From Clostridia bacterium UC5.1-1C12 (GTDB lineage: Bacteria; Bacillota_I; Bacilli_A; Erysipelotrichales; Erysipelotrichaceae), in the NCBI GenBank assembly GCA_001305055.1, contig BBZX01000002.1, forward strand, positions 310,001 through 374,000: a stretch of 64,000 nt of DNA, given 5' to 3'. The notes under the pieces are model-generated. The model had not been told where the DNA came from, did no database searches, and was given only the letters and a program-made list of their open reading frames with translations. Each line of letters starts with the position of its first letter. Positions within the stretch are counted from its first letter, which is position 1. The translations under genes and the position numbers were made by a program. Below, in pieces: positions 1-10,068 of the stretch.

Positions 1-1
1 G

Positions 2-613
2 GTTGTTGATGAATGCAACATGGTCGGCATTCCGGTTTGGTCACATGCGGAAGGCTATGGCGGCGCTCTTGATTCTGCGAAGGCCGGTGTGCATCTGATT
101 ATTCACGGTCAGACATTAAATGATGAATGTTTAGATATCATGGCTGAAAAAGGTATCTACTTCTGTCCTACGATTCAATTCTTAAATGAATGGTTCAAAA
201 CTTATCAGCCGCCTTATATTCCAGAGGTTCATGACAAATTCCCAGGTGATACAGTTGCGGAAAAAGAGTTGAACCGCGTGTACGGAAACCTGCGGCGCGC
301 TAAGGAAAAGGGTATCAAGCTGACAATTGGTTCAGATTCATTCTGTTCCAGTCTGACACCTTACGGTACCACCGCAATTGGTGAAATGTATAGCTTTAAT
401 GAAAAAGCAGGCATCTCGGCAATGGATACAATCATTGCGGCTACCAGAGACGGCGCTGAAATGCTGAAGGTTGGCGATATTACCGGTACACTTGAAGCAG
501 GCAAGTTTGCTGACTTGTTAGTAATTAATGGCAACCCATTAGAAAACATCCGTGCGATTGCTGTTGAAAACATGGAAGTAATCATGAAGGAAGGCGCCGT
601 TGTCAGAGGTTAA
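2..613 (+). CDS. Amidohydrolase, C-terminal part (5' end outside window)
   Basis: This is the C-terminal ~203 residues of a metal-dependent amidohydrolase of the imidazolonepropionase/prolidase-like group. The reading frame is already open at base 2, so the start lies upstream of the window. Visible family features are SHAEG and IHGQTLND (metal-ligand histidines of the barrel), TIGSDS (the conserved catalytic Asp region), and the C-terminal tail with AGKFADLLVINGNPLENI, where the small beta-sandwich domain re-forms. No signal peptide can be judged. The substrate cannot be read from the sequence. A terminator follows directly, so this is the end of its transcript. The family call is firm and the specific function is unknown. 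Confidence 0.85.
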   Translation, partial: VVDECNMVGIPVWSHAEGYGGALDSAKAGVHLIIHGQTLNDECLDIMAEKGIYFCPTIQFLNEWFKTYQPPYIPEVHDKFPGDTVAEKELNRVYGNLRRAKEKGIKLTIGSDSFCSSLTPYGTTAIGEMYSFNEKAGISAMDTIIAATRDGAEMLKVGDITGTLEAGKFADLLVINGNPLENIRAIAVENMEVIMKEGAVVRG

Positions 614-646
614 AAGCAGTTAAAACACAGTATTATATCAAGCTGG

Positions 647-680
647 GGAGCGGTTTATTGATTAAATCGCTCCTTTCATT
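647..680 (+). terminator. Intrinsic terminator after the amidohydrolase gene
   Basis: An 11-bp stem (GGAGCGGTTTA paired with TAAATCGCTCC, one G-T wobble) with a 5-nt loop is followed by TTTCATT. It lies 34 bases after the amidohydrolase stop and separates it from the antiporter operon. Confidence 0.75.
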
Positions 681-731
681 ATAAATTTTAATGAAATATT
701 TAATTTTTTTAATTTATGCGTCAATTAAATC

Positions 732-760
732 TACAAGAATTATTAAATAAGTGCTATAAT
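732..760 (+). promoter_or_regulatory. Promoter of the Mrp-like operon (extended -10)
   Basis: TGCTATAAT at 752-760 is an extended -10 element (TGn before a perfect TATAAT). The -35 position (TACAAG) is weak, as extended -10 promoters tolerate. Transcription from about 767 would give a ~130-nt leader before the first gene at 897. I found no known riboswitch in that leader. Confidence 0.55.
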
Positions 761-896
761 CAATCATTGTTGGTAATTGCTTTTCTTATAAGGGGAACCA
801 AACAGAATCAATTACGCTAATTCATAATTATATGAACCAGCGGCGATTAAAGACTGATTGTTATTCAGGGTTGCAGCTGGAAGAAAGGATGGGAAA

Positions 897-1373
897 ATGG
901 TTATTGGGATGCTTTTGCTGTGGATTCTTTTTAATGGCCGGATCACTTTAGAAATCTTGATTTTCGGTATTGTTATATGCAGCGCAATCTGTCTGCTGTT
1001 AAGTATGATTACCAGTCAGAACCTGTTTAAGATTGATCAGCGGATGCTGAAAAGAATTGTTTACCGCCTGCGTTATTACGGCGTTTTGGTGGTAGAAATC
1101 GTTAAGGCGAATCTTCAGGTCATGGATTTAATTCTTACACCGGGGGAGATTGAAATTAAACCGGTGCTGACGGAGTTTAAATCAGTGCTGAAACATTCTA
1201 AGCTGAATGTATTGCTGGCTAATTCGATTACTTTAACGCCGGGGACGATTACGGTTGATCTTGACCGTGACCGCTTTCTGGTATTAGCGGTTGATGAAAG
1301 CTTTGCTGAGGATTTAGATCAATCAGTATTTGTGAAGGAATTGAAGATTCTGGATGATAAGGATCTGGATTAG
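897..1373 (+). CDS. mrpE: Mrp-type Na+/H+ antiporter subunit E
   Basis: MrpE/MnhE family protein of 158 residues, the first membrane subunit of the Mrp/Mbh cation-proton antiporter. Two hydrophobic N-terminal helices are followed by the family's conserved stretch with IVKANLQVMDLIL, LANSITLTPGTITVD and a C-terminal acidic tail. The start at 897 is preferred over an upstream in-frame TTG because AAAGGA lies about 7 bases ahead of this ATG and the protein then begins at the usual family position. It is the first gene of a tightly packed operon, with 8 bases to the next gene. MrpE is required for assembly of the complex in other bacteria. Family call firm. Confidence 0.9.
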   Translation: MVIGMLLLWILFNGRITLEILIFGIVICSAICLLLSMITSQNLFKIDQRMLKRIVYRLRYYGVLVVEIVKANLQVMDLILTPGEIEIKPVLTEFKSVLKHSKLNVLLANSITLTPGTITVDLDRDRFLVLAVDESFAEDLDQSVFVKELKILDDKDLD

Positions 1374-1381
1374 GAGGACAT

Positions 1382-1699
1382 ATGGAACCAAATGCGATTA
1401 AGAATATGGTGCTTATTTTCTGTATGATCATTCTGACAGTGTTGTTTTTCTTCTGCATCTATCGGGCCATCCGCGGACCTCGTTATTCTGACCGTCTGGT
1501 TGCCAATAACGTAATCTGCACGATGTCGGTAATCTTTATCTGTATTTTATCCGTCTACTTGAAAGAAGCGGCGCTTGTTGACATTGCCTTGATTTATACG
1601 CTCTTAAGCTGTTTGTCAGGGGTTGTGGTTTGTCATGTGATCACGCTGCATCATAAGGGACGTTTATTGAATCAGAAACAAAAGGAGGAAGAACGATGA
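1382..1699 (+). CDS. mrpF: Mrp-type Na+/H+ antiporter subunit F
   Basis: MrpF/MnhF family protein of 105 residues with three predicted membrane helices. The family core is visible: YRAIRGPRYSDRLVANNV followed by the helix carrying the conserved acidic residue in KEAALVDIALIYTLLS. It is a small structural subunit of the antiporter. AGGAGG lies just before the ATG. The last four bases overlap mrpG, which indicates translational coupling. The order E-F-G matches both Mrp operons and the first three genes (A-C) of archaeal membrane-bound hydrogenases. Confidence 0.9.
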   Translation: MEPNAIKNMVLIFCMIILTVLFFFCIYRAIRGPRYSDRLVANNVICTMSVIFICILSVYLKEAALVDIALIYTLLSCLSGVVVCHVITLHHKGRLLNQKQKEEER

Positions 1700-2004
1700 T
1701 CCGTGTAATATTAGCATCAATTTTGCTGTTAGCCGGAATGTTCTGCATTGCGGTATCAGTCTTGGGATTGTTTAGATTTAATTATGTATTAAACCGCATG
1801 CATGCGGCATCGATTGCGGATACGATGGGCTTGCTGCTTTGTGTCTTGGGATTAATGCTTTTGGCGCTTGATTTTTTCCATGTGCTGCGTTTAGGTCTGG
1901 CAGTGATCTTCTTATGGATGGCCAGTCCGGTATGTTCGCATATTATTGCTAAAACAGAAATTTTAACCAATACAAAAATAGATGAAAGGATCGGTAGAAA
2001 ATAA
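1696..2004 (+). CDS. mrpG: Mrp-type Na+/H+ antiporter subunit G
   Basis: MrpG/MnhG family protein of 102 residues with three membrane helices. Recognised by GLFRFNYVLNRMHAASIADT and the following hydrophobic segments ending in VIFLWMASPVCSHIIAK. It is a small subunit of the antiporter membrane arm. It overlaps mrpF by 4 bases and shares its final base with the next gene, so expression is probably coupled. Confidence 0.9.
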   Translation: MIRVILASILLLAGMFCIAVSVLGLFRFNYVLNRMHAASIADTMGLLLCVLGLMLLALDFFHVLRLGLAVIFLWMASPVCSHIIAKTEILTNTKIDERIGRK

Positions 2005-2267
2005 TGGAAATCAGTGAAATTATTCAAATTTTGCTGCTGGTATTTCTGATCATATCAGCATTGGCAGTTTCTTTCTATAAAAACCTGATGCAGGCAATCC
2101 TGATCTTTATGGGTTATTCTACGATCATGTCAATTATCTGGCTGTTTCTTGAATCACCGGATCTGGCGATTACGGAAGCGGCAGTCGGCGCCGGTGTTAC
2201 CAGTGTGCTTTTCTTCCTCACTTTGAAAAAGACACATATGCTGGAAGGAACCCGCGATAATGGCTAA
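2004..2267 (+). CDS. MbhD-like (DUF4040) antiporter subunit
   Basis: An 87-residue membrane protein equivalent to the MbhD segment that in classical Mrp operons is fused to the C-terminus of MrpA. The signature is YKNLMQAILIFMGYST and ESPDLAITEAAVGAG, where the acidic residues line the ion path in structures of Mbh/Mrp complexes. Here it is a stand-alone gene, as in archaeal Mbh and in split Mrp operons. It overlaps the next gene by 8 bases. Family call firm; the exact ion specificity is not visible. Confidence 0.82.
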   Translation: MEISEIIQILLLVFLIISALAVSFYKNLMQAILIFMGYSTIMSIIWLFLESPDLAITEAAVGAGVTSVLFFLTLKKTHMLEGTRDNG

Positions 2268-3156
2268 GCTGCCAAAGGGCGGTCTGTCTCGTTTTGTTGC
2301 TTGGGTCAACGGAGAGGAAGCCGTTGATGATTTAAAGCATGGACATCATAAAGAGAAAAAGACAAAAGCAAAGTATTTGCCGCATTTAACGATGGAACAG
2401 CGTTTGCTTGGTTATCGTATCTTAGGCGTTTTGATCTGCAGTATATTTGTACTGATACTGCTTGCGACGGTCAGTAAGCTGCCAACCTTCGGCAGTCCGA
2501 ATAATCCAGCCAGCAATGAGGTTGTAGAGCGCTATATTGAATCAGGCATCGAAGAAACCGGCGCCATTAATCTGGTTGCGGGAATGATTCTTGACTATCG
2601 TGCCTTTGATACTTTCGGTGAATCCAATGTATTATTTTTAGCGGTTATTTCTGTTGTGATGCTGCTTAAACGCGACCGTAATAATTTCGATGAAGATGAT
2701 GAAAAGATTTTAAATGAGGATATGGATCTTGATGATGAAGATGATAATATCATATTAAAACGCTTTACAATGATTATCTTCCCGCTGATTACCCTATATG
2801 GTGTTTATGTTATTTTGAATGGACATCTTTCACCGGGCGGCGGTTTTTCCGGCGGTGCGATCATTGGGGCCGGTCTGATTCTTTTTGATACGGCCTTTGG
2901 TCAGAGTGCAGTCCGCAAATTCTTTAATTTTAAACGGTTTACTTATATCAGTGTCGGCTGCTTATTAACTTATTGTGCTTGTAAGAGCTATTCTTTCTTT
3001 ACCGGTGCTAACCATCTTGAAAATATTATTCCAAAGGGAATCCCGGGTAATATCTTAAGCGGAGGCTTGATTCTGCCGCTGAATATCTGTGTCGGGCTGA
3101 TTGTAGCTTGTACGATGTATGGCTTCTATGCCTTATTTACGCGAGGTGAAATCTAA
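2260..3156 (+). CDS. mrpB: Fused MbhE-like and MrpB (MnhB) antiporter subunit
   Basis: 298 residues in two parts. Residues ~45-145 resemble MbhE: a membrane helix, a periplasmic loop with SNEVVERYIESGIEETG, then AFDTFGESNVLF. A strongly acidic linker (about 155-175, EDDE/DLDDEDD) leads to the MnhB domain, with LNGHLSPGGGFSGGAIIGAG, the hallmark glycine-rich MrpB motif. In Mbh the two domains are separate genes (E and F). Here they are fused in the same order. A hydrophilic, lysine-rich N-terminal extension of ~40 residues precedes the first helix. It abuts mrpC (stop and start share a base). Confidence 0.85.
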   Translation: MAKLPKGGLSRFVAWVNGEEAVDDLKHGHHKEKKTKAKYLPHLTMEQRLLGYRILGVLICSIFVLILLATVSKLPTFGSPNNPASNEVVERYIESGIEETGAINLVAGMILDYRAFDTFGESNVLFLAVISVVMLLKRDRNNFDEDDEKILNEDMDLDDEDDNIILKRFTMIIFPLITLYGVYVILNGHLSPGGGFSGGAIIGAGLILFDTAFGQSAVRKFFNFKRFTYISVGCLLTYCACKSYSFFTGANHLENIIPKGIPGNILSGGLILPLNICVGLIVACTMYGFYALFTRGEI

Positions 3157-3536
3157 TGGAACATCTCATGCATAACTATTATGAAGCGGCTGCTGTAATT
3201 CTTTTCGGCATTGGCTTTATGAATCTGCTGCTGCAGAGCAATTTGATTAAAAAGTTTATCGGTTTGAATATCATGGATACCGCAGTTTACCTGTTTTTGG
3301 CAGCAAAAGGCTTTATCTATGGCCGGGTTGCGCCCATTGTCACAAGCGGGGAAGCGGTGATTGAGCGTTTTGTCAATCCGGTACCGAGCGGATTAGTATT
3401 GACAGGTATCGTTGTTTCCGTCAGTGTGACCGCTTTTTCACTGGCTTTGATCATCCGTCTGTATAAGGTTTATCATACTTTTGATATGGATGAGATCATG
3501 AAGCTGGCTAGAGAGGAGGAAAAACGTGAGTATTAA
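3156..3536 (+). CDS. mrpC: Mrp-type antiporter subunit C (NuoK-like)
   Basis: MrpC/MnhC family protein of 126 residues, homologous to NuoK of complex I, with three membrane helices. Family features are GLNIMDTAVYLFLAAKG and NPVPSGLVLTGIVVSVSVTA, followed by a short cytosolic tail rich in charged residues. The PLPxALVLT-like motif of the family appears as NPVPSGLVLT. It overlaps the following mrpD-type gene by 11 bases. Confidence 0.9.
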   Translation: MEHLMHNYYEAAAVILFGIGFMNLLLQSNLIKKFIGLNIMDTAVYLFLAAKGFIYGRVAPIVTSGEAVIERFVNPVPSGLVLTGIVVSVSVTAFSLALIIRLYKVYHTFDMDEIMKLAREEEKREY

Positions 3537-5023
3537 TTGGATTCATAACTTTCCCTTTTTCTCAATCTTTTTGGCAATGCTGGGAGGGATTTTAACCGCT
3601 TTGCTGAATGACGGGAAAAAGGCTCTGCGATTGAATCAGCTGATTACTCTGATCGTTGCAATTCTTTCTTTATGTTTATTATTAAATGTCACAGCTAATA
3701 ATGAATCATTCACTTTTATGATGGGACATTTTCCAGCCCCTTGGGGGAATGAGCTAAGAGCCGGTCCGCTGGAAGCATTAATGGCATTTGTATTCAGTAT
3801 TTTAATGTTTCTGACGGTGACAGGCGGTCAAAGAGAAATTTTTAGTGATGTCGTGTCGGATAAAGTAAAGTATTTCTTTATCATGATCAATCTGATTTTT
3901 GGATCAATCTTAGCGCTGATTTATACCAATGATGTATTTACCGCTTATGTATTTATTGAAATTAATACGATTGCTTCGTGTGCGGTGGTTATGGCTAAGG
4001 GACATGGCCGCAGTATTATCGCATCGATTCATTATTTGATCATGAGCTCACTGGGATCAGGTTTGTTTTTGATTGGTCTGTGTCTGCTTTATGATATTAC
4101 CGGTCATCTCTTGATGCCTAATATTCAGGAACAGTTGATTTTATTGTCGAGGAGCGGGGAATATGCGCTGCCGTTAACCGTGGTATGCGGCTTGGTTTTT
4201 ATTGGTCTGGCGATTAAAAGTGCGTTGTTCCCTTTCCATACAATGCTGCCAAATGCTTATGACAATTCAACCTCAGCGGGTGCCGGTATCCTGTCGGGAC
4301 TGGTGCTGAAAAGCTACATTATTCTGATTTTGAAGTTTTATTTTTCAGGTATTTTCACTTGAAGTCATTCAGGCATTAAAGATTGAGAATGTATTATTTG
4401 TCTTTGGTATTGTCGGTATGATTATGGGATCGATTTATGCCTTTAGGGAGGTACGCATCAAGAAAATGCTGGCCTATTCCTCAGTTGCGCAGATCGGTTA
4501 TATCTTCATGGGCTTTGGCATCGGCAATATGGCCGGTTTTACGGCTTCCTGTTTTCATATCCTTGCTCATGCGGCTACGAAAACATTGCTGTTTGTCAGT
4601 GCCGGCTCATTGATTGAAACCAATGGCGGCAAGACGGGAATCCGGGATCTTCAGGGGGCCGGCCGTTTAAATCCGTTTGCCGGCGTAGCTTATAGTGTCG
4701 GGGCCTTGTCAATGGTTGGTATCCCGCTGTTTGCTGGCTTTGCTTCTAAGTATTATTTTGCTTTATCAGCAGCCGGCGGCAAGCTTCAGCTGAGTATTGT
4801 GTTGACGGCTCTAGCTGTTTCAATGATCCTGAATGCGATTTATTTTATTCCTACCGTAATCAGTATCTGGTCAAAACCGGAAGGGGAAATTAAGCCTAAG
4901 GCAGAACCGACATTCAGCTTTAAATGCGTATGTGCGGCTTTTATGATGATTAATTTTATTCTCGGCATCTTTTTCCAGCCGATTATTGCAGTGATCGAAC
5001 AGGGACTGCGTTTATTAGGATAG
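3526..5023 (+). CDS. mrpD: Antiporter-like subunit D (NuoL/M/N family), frameshifted
   Basis: A ~500-residue proton-translocating membrane subunit of the NuoL/M/N-MrpD family, equivalent to MbhH by position. The N-terminal part contains the antiporter core with IEINTIASCAVVMAKG, IKSALFPFHTMLPNAYDNS and SAGAGILSGLVLKSY (the lysine helices). The C-terminal part begins with MIMGSIYAFREVRIKKMLAYSS and carries FHILAHAATKTLLFVSAGS. A frame change between about 4335 and 4360, in a T-rich run, splits it. The downstream frame continues EVIQALKIENVLFVFG without loss, so a single-base error explains it. The start is GTG at 3526, overlapping mrpC. Role: ion/proton channel of the Mrp complex. Confidence 0.8.
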
Positions 5024-5033
5024 GGGGAACGAT

Positions 5034-6487
5034 ATGGAAGTATTATGTCTGACTGCGCTTTTCCTGCCTGTCCTTACTGGTTTTATTACCGGTTGTCTGA
5101 AACAGGACAAGCTAAGAAATAGTGTTGTATTGATTAGTTTGCTTATGCAGGTACTTGTGGTACTTATGCTTATTATGCATCCAGTGAGTGAATTTGAATT
5201 GCTGCGTTTTACTGATTCAATTGCACTGGTATTTGGTGTTGATGTCATATCAATGATCTTTTTACTGTTGATCAGTGTGCTGTGGCTGATGGCTGCGATT
5301 TATTCATTTGAATATATGAAGCATGAGGATCATCGTCCGCGCTATTATTTATTTTATATGCTGACGCTGGCGGCCTTGATGGGCCTGTCGATGGCAAAGA
5401 ATTTAGTGACGATGTATCTGTGCTATGAAATGATGACGCTGCTGAGCGTGCCTTTGGTACTGCATACACAGAGCAAAGAAGCGATCAGCGCGGGTTTGAA
5501 ATATCTCGGTTATTCAGTCTTTGGCGCTGGTTTGGGCCTTTTGGGGATTTTCTTTATCAATCACTTTGCCGCTACACTGGCCTTTGTGCCGGGCGGAAGC
5601 TTAATCCCAGAGCTGGCTGTAGGCAATGAGAATTTGCTTTATACCGTTTATTTACTGATGATGATTGGTTTTGGCTGCAAAGCGGGTATGTTCCGCTGCA
5701 TGCATGGCTGCCGGCGGCGCATCCTATTGCTCCTTCACCGGCGTCCGCGCTGTTGTCCGGTGTTATTACCAAAGGCGGTGTGCTGGCCATTATCAGAGTT
5801 ACTTACTTTGTTTTTGGCACATCTTTCCTGCAAGGCAGTTTTGCGCAGACGATCTGTCTTGGCTTAGCTATATTTACGATCTTTATGGGTTCAATGCTGG
5901 CTTATAAGGAAAAAGTCTTAAAGAAAAGATTGGCTTATTCGACTGTTTCACAAGTATCCTATGTGCTGTTTGCCTTATTCTTAATGACACCGCTTGGTTT
6001 AATCGGTGCGATTCTGCAGATAATTTATCATGCATTGGCTAAAAATATGCTCTTTCTTTCAGCGGGATCAATCATTTATAAGACGGGTTTGAAACGGGTT
6101 GATGAATATAAAGGACTTGGCAAGCAGATGCCATTTGTCATGATCATCTTTACCATTGCTTCCTTATCTTTGATCGGTATTCCGCCGCTGGGCGGTTTTG
6201 TCAGCAAGTGGTATATCGCGCAGGGGGCTTTCAGTAATCCGTTAGGTTTATTAGGCATTGCGGTACTGATGATTTCAGCACTTTTGACAGCTGGTTATAC
6301 GCTGCCTATCATCATTGACGCATTCTTTCCGGGTTCTGCGTTTAATTATAAGAAGCTGAAAAAGAAGGATGTAAATATTCTTATGGGGCTGCCGTTGGGC
6401 ATATTGGCAGTGATCTTGATCGTTTGCGGGTTGTTCCCAAAACCGATTATGGATTCATTGACGCTGTTGCTTAGCGCACTCTTTTAA
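5034..6487 (+). CDS. Second antiporter-like subunit (NuoL/M family), frameshifted
   Basis: Another NuoL/M/MrpD-family subunit of ~485 residues, the second in tandem. The frame breaks at 5693-5694. The observed TTCCGCTG should read TTCCCGCTG, because adding one C restores the family motif KAGMFPLHAWLPAAHP and continues into SPASALLSGVITKGGVLAI. The rest runs through KRLAYSTVSQVSYV and IIYHALAKNMLFLSAGS, both typical of this family. Sixteen bases separate it from the next paralogue. Function is inferred from family: a proton/cation channel subunit. Its role beside subunit D is not established. Confidence 0.8.
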
Positions 6488-6503
6488 AACAGGAGGTAAC
6501 AAG

Positions 6504-7967
6504 ATGCTTGATTCAGTTTTAACTATCATCCCGGTGCTATTTCCTGTTTTGACAGGAGCCGGCTTGCTGACGTTCCGTTTTAAGGAACGAAAGACGTTAT
6601 ATTTTTGGGTTGCCGGTATTGTGGTCTTAAATGCTTTGGCAGCTTTATTGATGATCTTTACCCACGGTGCTGAACCGTTTGTACTGTTCAGCTTTACGGA
6701 TACGCTGGCTTTTGTATTCAGGGTAGACTCACTTTCAGCCTTCTTTGGCACGATGGTTTCAATCCTCTGGGTATTAACTACTTTCTATGCCTTTGAATAT
6801 ATGAAGCATGAGGGACATGAACAGCGTTTCTTTGCTTTCTTTATCATGGCCTTTGGGGTTGTACTTGGCTTGGCTTTTGCGGGCAATATGTTCACGCTTT
6901 ATGTTTTCTATGAGTTCTTGACGCTGTCAACGATTCCTTTAGTTATGCATGCGATGGATGGCAAGGCGAGGCATGCGGGCAAGACTTATATTATCTATAT
7001 GATGGCAGGTGCATCCTTGGCATTTATCGGTTTTATTTTCATTTGTCTGTATGGCGGCAATGAATTATTCACCTTGGGCGGCACGCTAGATCCGATGCTT
7101 GTGAAAGGCAATGAGGAGCTGCTGCGTTTTGTCTTCCTGCTGACCTTTTTGGGTTTTGGCGTCAAGGCGGCATTATTCCCATTCAGTCACTGGCTGCCGG
7201 CAGCGTCCGTGGCACCGACACCGGTTACCGCTTTACTGCATGCGGTGGCGGTTGTTAAGTCAGGAATATTTGCGATGATCCGTCTCACCTATTTCAGCTT
7301 TGGCACTGAATTGATCAGCGGTTCTTGGGAACAGTCATTTTTGCTGATTCTGGCAATGGTCACGATTCTCTACGGTTCAATCATGGCTTTAAGAACACCG
7401 CATATTAAGCGCCGTTTTGCTTATTCGACGATTTCTAATCTTTCTTATATTATTTTTGGTATTCTGCTGTGTACACCGCAGGGGATGTCAGCCGCACTGC
7501 TGCATCTGATTTATCATGCGCTGATCAAGATTACCTTGTTCTTTGCGGCAGGAGCTATCTTATATAAGACACATAAGGAATATATTTATGAAATTGGCGG
7601 TTTGGCCAGAAAGATGCCGATTGTCTTTGGCTGCATGGCGGTGGCATCCTTTGGTTTGATCGGTGTTCCGCCGTTCGCCGGTTTCTTCAGTAAATGGGCC
7701 TTGGCTACGGCAGCGGTAGACAGCGGCAATCCATTGGCTTATGTCGGTGTGATGGTATTGATTCTATCGGCATTGCTAACTGCTTTATATTGTATATCAT
7801 TATTGGTTAAGGCCTACTTCCCGCCAAAGGGTGAACAGGCGGATGGACATGATCCGAATTGGCTCATGTGCGCACCATTGATTATTTTATCGGCAGCTAC
7901 GATAGTTGTGGCACTATATCCGCAGCCGTTGCTGCAGGCAATCAATTTGATTGCGGGTATCAGTTAG
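6504..7967 (+). CDS. Third antiporter-like subunit (NuoL/M family), intact
   Basis: 487 residues, intact, with about 14 membrane segments. Key family motifs are YEFLTLSTIPLVMHAMDG (the glutamate of the channel helix), VKAALFPFSHWLPAASVAP, ALLHAVAVVKSGIFAMIRL (the lysine helix) and FAYSTISNLSYIIFG. It is closest in appearance to the gene just upstream, which suggests tandem duplication. It starts at 6504 after AGGAGG and is 12 bases from the fourth paralogue. It may form part of an extended membrane arm of the complex. Its coupling ion is unknown. Confidence 0.85.
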   Translation: MLDSVLTIIPVLFPVLTGAGLLTFRFKERKTLYFWVAGIVVLNALAALLMIFTHGAEPFVLFSFTDTLAFVFRVDSLSAFFGTMVSILWVLTTFYAFEYMKHEGHEQRFFAFFIMAFGVVLGLAFAGNMFTLYVFYEFLTLSTIPLVMHAMDGKARHAGKTYIIYMMAGASLAFIGFIFICLYGGNELFTLGGTLDPMLVKGNEELLRFVFLLTFLGFGVKAALFPFSHWLPAASVAPTPVTALLHAVAVVKSGIFAMIRLTYFSFGTELISGSWEQSFLLILAMVTILYGSIMALRTPHIKRRFAYSTISNLSYIIFGILLCTPQGMSAALLHLIYHALIKITLFFAAGAILYKTHKEYIYEIGGLARKMPIVFGCMAVASFGLIGVPPFAGFFSKWALATAAVDSGNPLAYVGVMVLILSALLTALYCISLLVKAYFPPKGEQADGHDPNWLMCAPLIILSAATIVVALYPQPLLQAINLIAGIS

Positions 7968-7979
7968 GAGGGAAAGACG

Positions 7980-9914
7980 ATGACTATTGAAATAAGGCTG
8001 ATTTTCACCGTATTTTTTCCGCTGCTGATGGCACCTGTCAGTTATCTGATCGGGCGTTATAATAAGCATGCCAGAAATCTGTTCGCGATTTTAGTTACCG
8101 TTTTAACGATGGGAGCGGCTTTGACCTTGCTTAATCAGAGTGAAACGTTAACTTTGGAAAATGTTTGTGGGTTAGGTTTGAACTTTGATACAAGCGGCAT
8201 TCATGGTGTGCTTGCTTGTCTGTGCGCGTTTATCTGGATGATGACCACTATTTTCTCTGATGAATATTTCGCACATTATCATAACCGCAACCGCTATTAT
8301 TTCTTCATGCTGGCAAGTTTGGGGGCAACAGTGGGCGTCTTCCTGTCAGCGGATTTATTCACTACTTTTGTATTCTTTGAAATTATGTCCTTCACTTCCT
8401 TTGTCTTGGTTATTCATGATGAGAGTGATATGGCATTAAAAGCGGCAAAGACGTATCTGGCAGTAGCGGTTGTCGGCGGTTTAGTGACATTGATGGGAAT
8501 CTTTATGGTCTATCATCAATGTCAGACGTTATTTTATAATGAATTGATTGGAGCGGTGGATACTGTGGCTGATCCGGGGTTGCTGATGATCAGCGGCATC
8601 CTGGTATTAACGGGCTTTGCGGCAAAGGCGGGGATGTTCCCACTGCATATCTGGCTCCCTGAAGCGCATCCGGCGGCACCGGCACCGGCGAGTGCATTGC
8701 TATCCTGTATCTTAACGAAAAGCGGTGTGTTTGGTGTCATTATGCTGAGCTGCGGAATGTTTCTGCATAATGCGGACTGGGGAATGATGATTTTAATCCT
8801 CGGTGTTATCACCATGGTATTAGGAGCAATACTGGCGGTGTTCTCGATCAATCTGAAACGAACGCTGGCTTGTTCGTCACTTTCACAGATTGGATTTATT
8901 ACAGTGGCCATCGGCATGCAGTGCTTGTTGGGCGAGCATAACACTTTGGCCGCTCAGGGTACGATGCTGCATATTCTTAATCATGGTTTATTGAAGCTGG
9001 TGCTGTTTATGGCCGCCGGTGTTGTTTACATGAATCTGCATGAGCTTGACTTAAACAAGATCCGTGGATATGGGAAAAATAAAAAATTGTTAATGTTTAT
9101 CTTTTTAATGGGTGTGTTGGGAATCTGTGGAATTCCTTTGTGGAATGGCTATATTTCTAAAACGTTAATTCATGAAAGTATTGTTGAGATGATTGCACTG
9201 TCACAAGGCAGTTCGATACTTTTCTTCAAGGGTGTTGAAATGCTGTTCCTGTTTGCGGGCGGCTTGACAATCGCTTATATGACTAAATTATTTGTAGCTT
9301 TATTTGTTGAATCGAATGCTGATCAAAAAGAAAATGGATCAAGCTAAATCAATGAATAAGTCAGCGGGGCTGTCTTGTTGACTGCGGCATTGATTCTGCC
9401 GATTTTAGGAATGTTCCCGCATCAGAGCATGGATGCTATTGCGGCTATGACGCTGGGTTCAATGAACGCACATGCCGGGGAAGCTGTCGCGTATTTCTCA
9501 TTGACTAATTTAAAGGGTGCTTTGATTTCCATCGTTATCGGTGCTGTTGTCTATTTTGGTTTTGTCCGTACATGGCTGATGAGTAAACAGGCAGATGGAT
9601 CTTCAGTTTATGTGGATCGCTGGCCGGCATGGCTCAATCTTGAGAATGGCGTTTACCGGCCATTGCTGCTGCATGTACTGCCATTTATCGGCGCTTTAGT
9701 TTCACGGGTGATAGCCTCAGTTCCTGAATGGCTGATTAAACTGTCACGAAGATTTATCTTCAATCAGGAAAATGGTGTTGTAATACCGCCTGAGGATGAT
9801 AAAATTACGATTGCGGCGCTTGATCCTGATAAGGCACAGTCGATTAATCTGGCAAAGAGTCTTGTCCTGTTTGGTTTGGGTATGACGATTGCCATGCTTT
9901 ATTTAATATTCTAA
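7980..9914 (+). CDS. Fourth antiporter-like subunit (NuoL family), two frame breaks
   Basis: A NuoL/MrpA-like subunit of ~645 residues if the reading frame is restored. The first 455 residues carry FFEIMSFTSFVLVIHDESD, AKAGMFPLHIWLPEAHPAAPAP and ILNHGLLKLVLFMAAG. The C-terminal ~180 residues (from 9375) form the last helices and a cytosolic tail. Both halves are in the same frame, but stops lie at 9345-9347 and shortly after. Reading one base over between about 9325 and 9365 gives an open stretch (KKMDQAKSMNKSAGL), so two compensating single-base errors are the simplest explanation. A genuine split into two genes is less likely because the second piece lacks a ribosome binding site. It is the last gene of the operon. 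Confidence 0.75.
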
Positions 9915-9919
9915 TCAAG

Positions 9920-9953
9920 AGACAGCGGTTCCGAATGGATTGCTGTCTTTTTT
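9920..9953 (+). terminator. Terminator of the Mrp-like operon
   Basis: AGACAGC and GCTGTCT form a stem extended by wobble pairs around a short loop and followed by a run of T. It starts 6 bases after the last antiporter gene. Confidence 0.85.
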
Positions 9954-10068
9954 GCAATTATACCATTTATTCATTCAATTGCTGCTTTTAATAACGCAAT
10001 AAATAATCATATTCTATCGAATACTTAAAAGGACTTAAAAGGATTCTTGTTGAATGATTTAGATATCA

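Noticed and set aside
767..896. c-di-AMP or sodium riboswitch in the Mrp-like leader
   Set aside because: AAGGGGAACC recalls the ydaO motif, but the rest of the conserved core is missing.
4340..9370. Programmed frameshifting in the antiporter genes
   Set aside because: No conserved slippery sequence with downstream structure, and the same kind of break occurs in unrelated genes throughout.
9375..9914. Separate small membrane protein gene
   Set aside because: No ribosome binding site, and the sequence reads as the C-terminus of the preceding NuoL-type subunit once two single-base errors are allowed.
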